A DNA stretch of 64,000 nucleotides from contig CP137326.1 in NCBI GenBank assembly GCA_033182465.1, positions 2,174,199 to 2,238,198 on the forward strand, written 5' to 3'. The translations under genes and the position numbers were made by a program. Numbering within the stretch: the first letter of the stretch is position 1; every line of letters starts with the position of its first letter. The DNA comes from Sanghuangporus weigelae (Eukaryota > Basidiomycota > Agaricomycetes > Hymenochaetales > Hymenochaetaceae). The notes under the pieces are model-generated. The model saw only the letters and a list, made by a program, of their open reading frames with translations, ran no database searches and was not told where the DNA came from. Below are positions 34,421 to 45,472 of this stretch, piece by piece.

Positions 34421-36432
34421 ATGGCCGATGCAGGAGCACAAATACCAGCTCTGGACAACACAGTGAGTCGTGCATTTCATTCCGGCCGGAAAGCTTTCTC
34501 ACAACCGGAATATGTGATGGATAACAGATGGGGGTGCTCTATCTTGGTGTGACGTGAGTTCGACTCATGAACTGTATGTTGAGTACCGATTGACAAGTAC
34601 CTGGTGCTTTGTAGACTTGCTATGGCGTGAGTACGATTGGTCCTTGGTTCGGTCATCGTGTGGAAGTGAAGTGACCGGAGATTGACTTGTGGTTTGCTTC
34701 TAGGCTATGGGGAGCGAGCTGTGTACAAACATATTACTACTATAATGTGAGCCATTGATAGATGGAGGCATTTCCACACATGCTCATGGGTCTTTCCTCT
34801 AGCATTACCCGGACGACGCACCGTGGATGAAATCATTGGTGATTATCATGGCATACGCTTCTCTCCGTATCATGGCTTTCCTGACGCCAATTAGGTGGCC
34901 GTTGTTTGGACGTTGGACACGGTGCATCAAGGGCTTATAACGCATTCCGTGTACAAATATCTCATAACGGAATACGGCAACTTGGTTTACTTGAATACCA
35001 TCGTCGAGACACTGCTCGTGAGTTTACCTTCACATCTGGTTCTGCGTAAACCTGAACAAGATTTTGCTTCTCCAGGTTGAAATCTACTTTGAGGTTAGCG
35101 AGAAGATGCTGGTCGTATCGTAGAGTAGAAACTGACTTTGGAGTTAGGCACTCGTCGTTCTCTTGGTTCAAGCCTTCTTTATTCTGCGAGTGTGGAGATG
35201 TGCGTTTTTATGCTTTTTCTTGTCTCGGTTCTGTTTACACCTTCTGTATTACAGTGAGCGAAAAGAATATACCCCTTGCCGTCATACTCGTAAGGCAGAA
35301 GTTATCGTACGATGTCAGCCTTGCTTAGTGATTCTTAGGTTGCACTTAGTATATCGAGCTTCGCCCTCTCAGTGGGTAAGTACATCCATCGCGTTACCAC
35401 ACATACTGTCTAATGCGTGCCCACAGTTTTCACCGTAAAGGGGTACTATTGGTCTTATTCTTTCAGATGATTCGACTTATCATGTTGCCGTAGTCACCAG
35501 CTCAAGACATTCTCGCGCCTGAAGGAGATCTACGCACTGAACCGCTCCATCAACGTCATTAATGCAGTGACCGACGTCTCTATTGCTGCGGCGCTCATTT
35601 ATCTTTTAAATAAGTCGCGGACTGGATTCAGACGATCAAATCACATCATCAATCATCTCATCTTCTACTCGCTGAATACGGGTCTACTCACGAGTATCGA
35701 TGCGATAGGATCGCTTGTTGGTGTGCGTTCTGCTAGTACTTATGCTTTGACTCGTTTGCTAACTAGTGATGTCTTTAGAACGTGGTCTGGGGAGATACGT
35801 TCATCTATATCTTCTTCTTCGTAAATATTAGTCGACGTGCGTGAACGCGATTTAATTATCTGTTGCTGAGTGTTCATTACACGCGGACAGTCTACACGAA
35901 CTCTTTCCTTGCTACGTGAGTACTGTGCTCGTCTCTTTCCTTATGCCGCGGGGCTCAACGTCTTTGGTAGTCTCAACACACGAAAGGGCATTCACGGAAT
36001 TGATGAGAATAGTAACGGGCAAAGTTTCTCGGTCTCACAAAGTAGATTCCACTCTAGAGCCGTAGAATTGGAAGCACCATCTGCTCAGAGGGTTTGTCTT
36101 TACCGGTGCATCTAGACCACCTGCTCACGGCTTGCACTAATGTTCCTTTTTAGGGAACAAACAACCAGGCTGCGCTATCGATCAAAGTTAACACTGAGAC
36201 GGTAACGATGCAGGATCGAGAAGAGGGCAATGTCAAGGTAAGTCCGGATCCGTTATTGTAAAGCGTGTGTACATACCTCTTTCCCGCGAAACTGATACGG
36301 CTTGAAATGTCCCTCTTTCAGCATAGCACTCAAAACGCAGATCTCGATGACGACTCGTTCCTCTATACTGACTCGAAGCCATGCGCATTGCCCATTCACC
36401 GAATAGGCTTGCAGAATCCGAGATCGAGATAA
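34421..36432 (+). CDS. DUF6534 multi-pass membrane protein (right copy)
   Basis: Many-exon gene starting MADAGAQIPALDN at 34421. Following exons encode MGVLYLGVTLAMALWGASCVQ with the Gln-Thr-Tyr-Tyr-Tyr motif of helix 1, HYPDDAPWMKSL, VVWTLDTVHQGLITHSVYKYL, a helix VVLLVQAFFILRVW, then SEKNIPLAVILV. The DUF6534 domain follows: AVTDVSIAAALIYLLNKSRTGFRRSNHIINHLIFYSLNTGLLTSI. A hydrophilic tail carries AALSIKVNTETVTMQDREEG, paralleling IVTIKVDTETILDHEA in the left copy, and the stop is at 36432. Function unknown; about seven helices. Exon 3 regions around 35080-35500 and 35720-35960 were not fully resolved, so minor decay there cannot be excluded. Confidence 0.8.
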
Positions 36433-38062
36433 AAGCTACATGCAATTTCTGTTAGTTGTTCTCCCTTGAACCCATATGTATGCTGGCACTGACGCACTTG
36501 TCCTCTATCCGTTTCTGGTGCTTGTTAACGACTTAGTTGGATCTTTGGAGAAAATTCGCGCAGGAGTTTCGTTTTGGATTACTGTGTCAATTCGCAGCGT
36601 CCCTGCACGTGCTGACTGAGCGCAATGTCTCATTGAAAATTGCTAATTCGTCCTGCTTCAGCTGTAACATAAATCTCTGTGTCCCTAATTCGAAGAATGT
36701 CAGTAGATTTCGGTATTCTGAAATTCACTTGTCTCGACTTCCAATGTCTTCTGCCTTTCTCCTTCTCCACATCTAAAGTATAATTCGGTTATCAGTGCCC
36801 TAGCTCCTTGAAAAGAACAGGTAGTACAGTGGAATCACTTACATTATCACGCAAAGACTTCGTTTGTGATAACTCGACTAAGCACGCAAGTCGCTGGGCA
36901 GCATGATTGTTTCCCATATGTCCTGCAACAATGGCATCTCAGTTTATTAGTCCGGTGCCGAAAGATCACGGAAACTTAGACCACATGCTCAGGTGAGCCA
37001 TGCAATACAGGCCATAAATGGAGTCTGTTTTGTTGATAAAATATCAAACTATAGCACGCACAATACCAACTCTCATGCACTACTACATAGGCATAGGCAA
37101 CTTACCTGATAAATCAATGATCGGATCATGGACGTCATGGATTATTGCATCTGCATCAGTATTGATGGTCTTGTTGCGTGCGATATGGATTTTCTGCTGT
37201 TATGTACTTGCATCAGCAATCAGAATGCAAACGCTGAATCCAAAATGTGGCCGTTCATTCTTTGTTCTGTGTTTCGTGATGATAACAGGCGAATTGATCT
37301 TCGAATTGATGAATTTTGATCCTCATCTTCGTCATCAAACTCTATACACGCACTGCGAAGTGGGTACCAACACACTACGATGGGTCGAGCTCGATACATC
37401 AAGACTAGCAAGACAATGTTGCGACATTTATCACGCTCGCCTAGATGCGACATTCCATCCAACGCCGTAAGTTTAGTCGCAATCTGTTCAGTGCTCAGAT
37501 CTTTTCGAGAATACCAAAACGGCACAGCCGGTTGAACAACGTCCTGCGAACTCACGCGAAACTTCATTTATCTATCACGGATGACTAGAGCTTCCGTGCG
37601 TATGTTTTACAGAACCCTCATAGACTTGCGTATCGCTACCCAAGTGCAAATTAGTTTATCAGAGGTTCGATATGTCAATCCAACTTTTCTCGGTCTTAAA
37701 GCGTCTCGGAGCGGAACCTCATGACCTTGTCGTCGACCAGAATAGCTTCTCATTGATCACTCCTTAACGGCGATATTTTGGACGAACATTCGGCGACGAG
37801 ACTCATCAGGGCGTGATATTCGGAGACATTCATTGTGGTGGTTCATTGCACTTTTCGGTCTAAGAAGCTGGATGACCGTACACATATTTGAATGCCGGTG
37901 CACCAAGACCAAGTTTTGAGCTCATAATATCACAATCACGGAGGTTATGAAGCGAATGAAGAAACTATATATTCAAGCCTCCGGTTCTTTCTCCGTGGAA
38001 TAAAATACCGATTCTCCACCCTCGATTCGGACCCATTAAACATTGATCTGGCACTGTTCATC
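36433..38062. other. Relic-rich spacer; no gene recognised
   Basis: The longest frame, 37018-37470, contains hydrophobic stretches (ASASVLMVLLRAIWIFCCYVL; FFVLCFVMITGELIFELM) and could be a fragment of a membrane-protein gene, but I cannot name a family and see no supporting exons. The rest is without recognisable content. Confidence 0.3.
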
Positions 38063-38212
38063 ATGTCAAACTCGATCTACTTGCTCCCCGCGCTTTCTTC
38101 TTCTCAGATTGACATCGAGTCTATAGATGCTGCACAAGCCAAGACTTGTGTGTCGGAATTAATCACTAATCAATGCTTCGTAGTATTGTCCCATCACGGC
38201 CTTAGTCTATGA
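38063..38212 (+). pseudogene. Orphan N-terminus resembling a 2-oxoglutarate/Fe(II) oxygenase
   Basis: A 49-codon frame from ATG 38063 whose second half reads LITNQCFVVLSHHGLS, resembling the 'l...G.f.v.nHGi' start of isopenicillin-N-synthase-like oxygenases. No downstream jelly-roll region with the HxD...H metal triad follows; the next bases are AT-rich and belong to other relics. It is therefore a truncated fragment at most. The family assignment rests on one short motif. Confidence 0.3.
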
Positions 38213-38639
38213 TACTATAGTGCAGAGCAGCTAAAACGCGTCAACTTGTGACTGTAACCAATCCACCACAACCCCTCTAATTGATTTGTAAAGTGTATAT
38301 ATGGATAGCTAGAGGCCGTAGGAATATAACTTGCATTTTTAGAGAATTTTATCTTGAGGTTGAAAAAATTGCTCAGCAAAAATTGAAACAAATACTTAAA
38401 TAAATAAAAAATCATTCTTGTTTATTAGTAATATCACCAATATCATCCAAAACGGGAAGGTTATTAATAGAATCACGTCGATCACTGCCTTATCGAGAAC
38501 ATTCCATATATTACTACACAAGAAAATCACAAGAAAAGATGGGATGCATACATCTCTTTATCTAATTGCCAGTGGGTATAATGCCCTCATAAAGCATAAG
38601 GGGACATACTAAGATTGCAAACCTGTGTTACAAAGATGA

Positions 38640-40230
38640 AGTGGTGAGTTCTGGTACGCGTGAATCCACGTTGATCTTTGTTCATTGGTCATGGCTGATT
38701 CCAATTTCTGCAGGTTCAATACTTTGGAGTATGCTTCCGCTGTGGCAATAAAGAATGGGAACTAACTGTCACAACCTACAAAGAAAATACAGGCAGCAGT
38801 TGACTTTGTCTATTTTGCAGTAAGCGCATAAGTTGACGTCGCGATAAAAGACTAAGAGTTCGCTCTAGATTATAGAACCGCTATCTTGGAATTCTTGGGA
38901 GTGTCGCTGTTCTGTTCTGTGGGTGTGATCTTGATCGGTGATTCTATGCAACATACTCAACTAACTTCAATCGCAAAGATAACTTGTACAACGCAGACCT
39001 CGCATTGTAAGCTTTTCTAGTTCAAATCATGAAATTTTCTAATAAGTGCAGCTAGATGTAGGCATTCTGTCTTTGCTAGCTACTCTCACCACTGACAAAG
39101 TGGTGCAGGCAACTTTGCAATATGGATGAGGAGCTTATGCCATAAGCATTGTGATGACTTTAATAGTCAGAGTATTGACTCTCTAAAAGAATGGGTAACC
39201 ATCGTATCGATCGACTGTACATAAAATGACACCATCTGTTTATGATTTGGCTTACACAGGCATCAAGATATCCTATTAATCCACGTCGTTGCGCTCTACT
39301 CTCAAGGTGCCAACCAACATTGGATGTTTGTCAGATGCTCATATTTATACACAGATAAAAGATTGTCGATATATCTTCATGTGTTGTTGGTAGTCAAGGC
39401 GGTATTGAAAATGGGAACAATGGCTTATCTCATCTATTGGCAACAAAGTATGTTCATGTGTATTGGACATATTCTCTAGGCTGATCTGGCCTTCAGTCAC
39501 AGTTTTCCAGCTTGCTAAAGGTGTAATCATCTGCGGTGCCGAAACTTTCGCAGCATGGCAATTGGGGATGGTTAACTGGTCAGTGGTGCGAAAGATCTGA
39601 TCAACTCACTGCTGACCTACTATTTAGACTAGGTTGATTCCAATGATATACGGTCTGATTCTTATGATCCTTGCACTTCACAAAGCAGCCAAGTAGTAGA
39701 GGATCTCCGCTGGTTTCAAGAGACTTTCCCTTGTAAAGGTTCTGATACAAGACCAAGTTGTGTACTTCATTTTGTGAGTCGTGCCTTGTTTATAGTCAAT
39801 GCGCATATATTGATAAGTTTTCAAGTTTGATCGTGTGCTGCATGTTCGTGATTCTTGAATTCAGACTGGAGATATCCAGTAACTTCTTGTCAAACATCCT
39901 CAACTGTCTCGGAAATCCTCATTCCTGACTATCCTCGGAAGTCGAATATTGTTCAACCTGAAAGAGGCAGGTGAATGAGGTGAGAATGCGGGAACGAGTT
40001 ACAGGGCCTTGTCCACGACGATGAGCGAGATGAACTTTGCAGTGCTGGAGAAACTTGAGAGGTTCATTTACAGTCCTTTGCTTGCTGTTAAAAATCTAAT
40101 CTTGCATCAGGACAGGATACGTGGATGGTGGCAACTGCGTGATTGCTTTTACTCACCTACCAAGACTCAGCTCGAAAAAGTGATTGCCTCCGTACGAGTC
40201 AGCAGACTGCTTCTTCCGATGTCCACCTAA
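38640..40230 (+). pseudogene. DUF6533 pseudogene, plus strand
   Basis: A fifth, decayed DUF6533 copy in opposite orientation to the array. It retains AAVDFVYFA then NRYLGILGSVAVLFC (about 38795-38930), IPMIYGLILMILALHKAAK (39636-39695), FKRLSLVKVLIQDQVVYFIL (about 39715-39775), and LTILGSRILFNLKEAGE (about 39930-39975). Two adjacent TAG codons follow AAK where the intact copies read EYW. A frameshift occurs at GNPHS, and a TGA follows KEAGE. The pieces come in the correct order, so it is an aged full-length copy rather than a fragment. Confidence 0.8.
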
Positions 40231-40980
40231 TTTGTGCGGAATCATAAGCACTATGATATTAATATTACCCTAGATCTCAATAGAATACCACTGGTTGAAA
40301 TATATTAATGGACGAACACAGATAAGTGTAAGTCTGCATTCATAGTAGGATGGCTGGGGGTGGAGCATACATAGTCAGTTTGCTCAACAAGATTGTTCCG
40401 TCAAACTATCGGTTCCGTATGTGAAAAAGTTACATCCTCTTTCTCTGCTTCATACCAATCTCTCCCAGAGCAGCTAGACATGTAATGTAGAGCCTAACAA
40501 GGGTGAAATGTCTTTAAAGGACTGCAGACTGGCCGGAATCGCGCATGTCCTCGAACCGAGCGGCACCGACATATGGAAACAAAGAAATTGACCATCCTCC
40601 ATGAGTGACAATATGAATAGAGTCCAAACGTTTCTTCAGAAATGGCAGTGGATTCTATGCTAGGATCGAGAATTTCAATAGTGGAACAGCCTTCAAGAAT
40701 ATTTGAATCGATATGCTCTGGAGCCGGTCAACAATGATCGATGCACCCACTAGGCTATCTGAAGCTATGAGGACAAAAGATGGCTGCAGTAAGATCTTGT
40801 ACCAGACATAATTTTCTCACAATGGTCTTCTCCATCCAAGATATGAGGAAAGAATTTCTCACACTAGCCTGTGATCTCGCCTGAATAATAAGGCATATGA
40901 ATCAACCACATTAATTCGCCATCTAATATAAATCGAACAACATGAGTGGTATTAAGTAGTTAAGCAATTGCAGCAGTCGT
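40231..40980. other. Intergenic; nothing recognised
   Basis: About 750 bases between the DUF6533 pseudogene and the stop of the secreted-protein gene. No open frame of note and no repeat structure seen. Confidence 0.35.
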
Positions 40981-41782
40981 TCAGCAAATCGTGAGAAGCT
41001 GGCCAACGACTGTGAGGCCGAACGAGACCAGCGTTCCGGCGAGAGACAGAACGAGAGGTACGAGGGCGACAAGGAGACCATCGACAACTGAGATGACTGC
41101 GGAGATGAGTCCGCACAGGCAGTCACCGAGCGCAACAGATACAATGATGTCGAGGAGCACCTGCACATCAGCAACAATGCCCAGGACGAAAGCGAGTGAA
41201 CCGCAAAGAGCCTAAGACGCGAGAAGTCTGAGTTGGAATCCCATAAACACACAATTCAATTTCACTTACGATAAGGATATCCGCGAGAAGAGAAGCGCAG
41301 GCCTGGACGTCACAAACAATACCGGTACCAACAAGAGCCTTGATATGGATGGTCGCATCGGCGATGATGGATACACACTTTGAGAGGATGGGTTGGATCT
41401 TATCCTTCGTCGCAGTTTCCTTCGTTAAGCTATCTAATCATAGAGCATAAATAATACTGCAGAAGACACGAGATCCATGCGTACTAAGTAAGTCAATCTG
41501 GACGCCGAGGTTGACCTTGAGGTCAGCAAGAATGGAGGTGCATTTGTCGTCGTCACGAGCATGGACACCAGTGATTGCCTTGGCCTTTGCGTCCGCATCG
41601 ACGAGGCGAGCATGGACCTTAGCGCCGGATACGGCGCCAACATGCGCATTTGCGGTCGGAGTGTTGACTTTGGCGCCAGAAACGGCGCCAGCTTTGGCAC
41701 CAATGAGCGGAGCGGCGAACGCGGAGGGGACGAAAGACACAACGGCCGCAGCGGCGACGGTCAGAACGTTTAAAATGCGCAT
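40981..41782 (-). CDS. Small secreted, Ala/Val/Leu-rich protein of unknown function
   Basis: Three exons (41782-41485, 41433-41270, 41211-40981) joined by GT-AG introns of 51 and 58 nt give 230 residues. A signal peptide is evident: MRILNVLTVAAAAVVSFVPSAFAAP, with cleavage expected after AFA. A mature N-terminal region repeats the word GAVSGAKV twice and ends in a KR-free Arg-Asp segment (VHARDDDKC). The C-terminal two thirds is rich in hydrophobic helices with regularly spaced cysteines (SKC, IVCDVQACASLL, DCLCGLI, final Cys). It resembles small secreted basidiomycete proteins but I know no named family. A wall or extracellular location is inferred. Confidence 0.72.
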
Positions 41783-42678
41783 TATGATTATAAGGAGCGA
41801 AGGTATATAAAACGAATGGGAGGGTCGAAGTTACGTTGGTTTGAGTGAAGCAGAGCACGTCTGAAGGAGTCAATAGGGAAGGAAAACCGGGATGGAATGT
41901 GCCATGCCATTTATACGATCTCTGTGGTGTCGTGTATTTGGCACATAGGGCTTGAGGGCGTATCGGAGCCAACTGCGCACCACGCCAACGTGCCTCGCTT
42001 CGAGTGTTAGGCGGCCTCAGAAGTAATTTAGTAAATTTTTATCCCTTCCAGAAGTCTGTCTGCCGATACGCCATCCAGTCGGATGCAAACGGACCGGGAC
42101 TAGAAGAGACATAGCCATTCACAACCGGAAGGTGCGAGTACAACGATCGGAGCATTGCAACCAAGCGAGCGTCCGGGAGGTTTGAGCAGATTGCATTGAC
42201 AGTGAATAGTAGGACTCCCAGAAAGTCGGTCGTTCAACTGAGACGAGCTGGCAAGCACCTCGCTTTGGGTTTTCTTTCTCGTAAGCAAGGCTGTAATTTA
42301 ACGTCGGAATCAAATTGCGAAGAAAGCGGTATAATATTTTGCAGACACCGGTCTTGTGTACGCCGTTTTACCAAATATGAGAAATTGGCCTCTTACTACC
42401 TCTTTGCCTCGTTATTTCTTTGGCTTTCGTCATGCTGTGGTTGACATTGTCTCGTTCGCCGAGATTGTCAACCTTGAACCTTCCTTGATTGAGGGATGGA
42501 AGAAGTCGTGCTATGTTTATTCAGTAAATATCACAGTAATACTACTAATATCGCTTGCGGAGATGCTCTAGAACGATCTGAAAGATATAGCCGCGTATTG
42601 CTAATATCGGCGTTCCAGGACTCCGGTTTAATCGCAGAATGTGATCGCAAGATTGACCTTCATAAGTTCATTGTTTTG
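41783..42678. other. Intergenic; no gene recognised
   Basis: Upstream region of the secreted-protein gene (a TATATAA lies at 41804-41810, on the upstream side of its ATG) and 3' flank of the thaumatin-like gene. Several short open frames exist on both strands, none recognisable. Confidence 0.35.
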
Positions 42679-43502
42679 TCAAACTCTGCGGGCTAGCGGA
42701 AGAATAGGCTTGAAAAAAATGCAAATGCTTACGTCATTGGACTGGCATGCAATCTGCGCAAAGGTGTCGCTAGGTTGGTGGAACGCAAAGCAGTTGGGAT
42801 CGGTACCTGGTCGATTAGGAAAAAAGTTGGCTGTAGAGCTAAAGTACGCGAGTAGAAAGACGTACAGTCTGTTCCAACACCGTCGCATCCCCCAAAATAT
42901 CTAAGAATGAGCACAATGGTCAGGTGGGTCTAGTGCACCATGGCATGAAACATGTACCCGAATCCAGTTGTTACAGAAAAGGAATGTCTAGGACAAGAGT
43001 ATCAGTCCAGACTCTCTACGGACACGGAATAGTGACTGACGGAGGGATAAGAGAGATGTCAGTACTCGATCCTGAACCTGGAGTCGTTGGATTCCTCAGT
43101 GTAGTTTCAACGAGAGTACATCCTTCGCCATTAAATCCGCACCCGCCCGTTTGTAAGTAGCTGTTAGTTCAAGGCCATCAGCATGGGGTCAAGCCGGGCC
43201 ACACTGTAACTCACGCAATTGCTCCTAGAAGTGGTGCGTTAATATTAAAATCTCCGCCAGTAGACAGGACATTGGGCCCTTGAATTAGCATCGGCTAATG
43301 ACAGAGGTCTAGTTACTTTAGCTCTACGACGAACTAGTCCCATGGCATACCGTTCCAAAGCCACAGCTGTGGGATGTGTGTATGTTAGTCTTCTGAAAGC
43401 TCAGAGATGACGTTCTTACTTATTCGTGAAGTGAACGGTGTGCGTCTCTGCACGAGAACCAATAACAGCGAGCAGTACAGTAGACACTAGGAGGCTGAAC
43501 AT
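42679..43502 (-). CDS. Thaumatin-like secreted protein (basidiomycete 'glycopeptide' type), frame anomaly
   Basis: Multi-exon gene from ATG 43502 with signal peptide MFSLLVSTVLLAVIGSRAE. Joining GT-AG exons gives HTVHFTNNCGFGTPMLIQG, VLSTGGDFNINAPLLGAIAYLQTGGCGFNGEGCTLVETTL, NPTTPGSGSSTDISLIPPHSFSV, FGYFGGCDGVGTDCTS and DPNCFAFHQPSDTFAQIACQSNDV, in the order typical of fungal small thaumatin-like proteins. After DCTS the frame changes; only a 23-nt GT-AG segment, too short for a normal intron, would reconcile it. The end IFFKPILPLARRV replaces the usual 'ITFC'. The gene may be a young pseudogene, or the base sequence has an indel error. Confidence 0.7.
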
Positions 43503-45472
43503 GGCAGATTATGATCTTTCCTGAAGGACTGAGGCTCCAAACTACATTCCGTCGAGCTATTTATACTCTGCGAGTCCAGAAATCATTGCAAAAGGCGACT
43601 TACGACGTACCGGAGGAGTCGCACAGTCTGTCCATCTGGTCTGCATAATATGTTCATGAATTGTTCGCCGAAGGTAGAGCCGAGTAGTTTTGTATTGCAG
43701 ACATATGAGCGCTTTGTTCGCCGAACACGAACATACGTTCCAAGTCGCTCCTTGAGGCTACAGTCGTTCATAGCCGCGCTTCTCCCTACAGTTTAGTTGT
43801 CGGGAGCTCCCACGAGAAATGTACTCCGATCAGCACATGACGAAATCATCAGACGAATAACTTCGAAGATTGCCAGCGCGGTGAGGATATGTAGCGTTTG
43901 TTCCTAAGAGAATCATTCAAAATTCCCAGTCGATAGCGTCGAGATTTGTCCAAAGGTGGCCGAGGAACACGCGAATGTCCTTTGTCCCTTGCATACGCGA
44001 AAAGCCTCAGTGGCTATCCCTAGACTAGATTGTTCTGCGATGGTCTCAAATAGGGGCATGAGAGCCTACGGTACACGGTGAAATTGACAATAATTAATGT
44101 CAGGCACCTCGCATAAGAAGTAAACTCACGCGTTCTCCCAGGCAGCATGTGTATATCATGAGACAACATCAGTTATTCATGTTCTCTCTACCAGTGCCGA
44201 ACGGACTGATGATATTCTTGCGCGCATCTTTACCAAATCGCCTCAACAGCTTAGCCATTTAATTGATACAAGGCGGCCACATTCGCCCGAAAATCATGAG
44301 AAAATAAGAGTTCACGGATCAAACGGACAGTTGTGCCTGTAAGGGGGATAGATGAAGTAGTCACAGACTCACAGTGGTGCAGAGTGCGGTAACCGTTGTT
44401 CATCATGAATTGGCAGCGGACGATCCAAAGGACGTGTTCCTGTCCTGTCACACGTTGTCACTATAAGCGTGACTTGAGGTTTATTATGCCCTCAATTATC
44501 TCTTACAAGTACTACATACATAGTTACTATTCAACTGCGTCTACTACTTAGATATCCATGCCCGGCAGCCCGAATTACTAGTTTAGAGGATTTCTCATAC
44601 AATCACTAGTGATACGTTCGATCGACGTATGAATAAAGCTTGCCGGGGTGGTGTACTCTCAGAAGTTAGTCTGTCCTGTCTATATTGGCTGTTTACTATC
44701 AGTTTACTCTCTGCGACTTGATGACAGTACTTACCAGTAAGACGGAAATTATATAATAGAGATCAACGGATGTGATCACGTGCGATCAGATATTGAAGGG
44801 GCTAAACGCGATTAAGTCGTGAAACACAGATGTGGGGGTGTGGTGGGCAATCCCTATGGTCTTCGCGTGCGCGTCGGAGGCCGAAAATAAGCCCAAATAG
44901 GCATCACAAAGTGCACAACAGAACAATTCACCTACTTATGTTTTCGAAAATGTAGCCCCTGAGAGTTGAAGTATAGCACTTCAGTGTATCCTACGGAAAA
45001 TTTCGTGTCGATGTATGAGTTTTAGCTGGCTGAAATTCAAAGACAAAAATCCATTGTTTCATCACAAGATTCACAACAAATTAGCTTAATTATTGGCAAC
45101 AGTGCAGTTTTTGCAAAAAGTACCTCCTGAGAGTTGAAGCATCTTATTCAAACATATATTCTACCATTTTATTAGACCGATACATGAACTGTGGTAGAGG
45201 GAAATTCAAGTCAAAGAATCATTGTGAACTCTTTTTGAACTCCGACGATCATACCTATAACCGAACCCGTGGGAACGCACGCAAATCCGTACGGAGTTGC
45301 CGACCCCCAACAGATGCCGCCCCCGAGTCGTCCCCAACGCCCTTAGCTTCTGTCCCCGACCATCTTCTCTCATTTAGTCATTCTGTGGTACTCCCCAACG
45401 TTCCCTGCAAATAAATACTCTCGCCGCTTTCCCATTTACCTTGTAACATCGCCATCTGAGTCTCCATCAGCC
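43503..45472. other. Long intergenic region upstream of ERG20, with a diverged tandem repeat
   Basis: About 2 kb. Two related segments, at about 44940-45060 and 45110-45230, share (C)CTGAGAGTTGAAG, a downstream CATGAA/TATGAG word and GAAATTCAA(A/G) with AAAGAAT/AAAAAT, offset by about 175 bp. The last 250 bases are C-rich (ACCCCCAACAGATGCCGCCCCC) and presumably include the ERG20 promoter. No gene recognised. Confidence 0.4.

Noticed and set aside
21945-36432. DUF6533/DUF6534 genes as mating-type pheromone receptors (STE3)
   Set aside because: The motifs match DUF6533/DUF6534, not STE3; no pheromone precursor with a CaaX end was seen nearby.
41511-41810. Plus-strand 99-codon frame antisense to the secreted-protein gene
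   Set aside because: It is a shadow of the Ala-rich coding exon on the minus strand, which has a signal peptide and matching introns.
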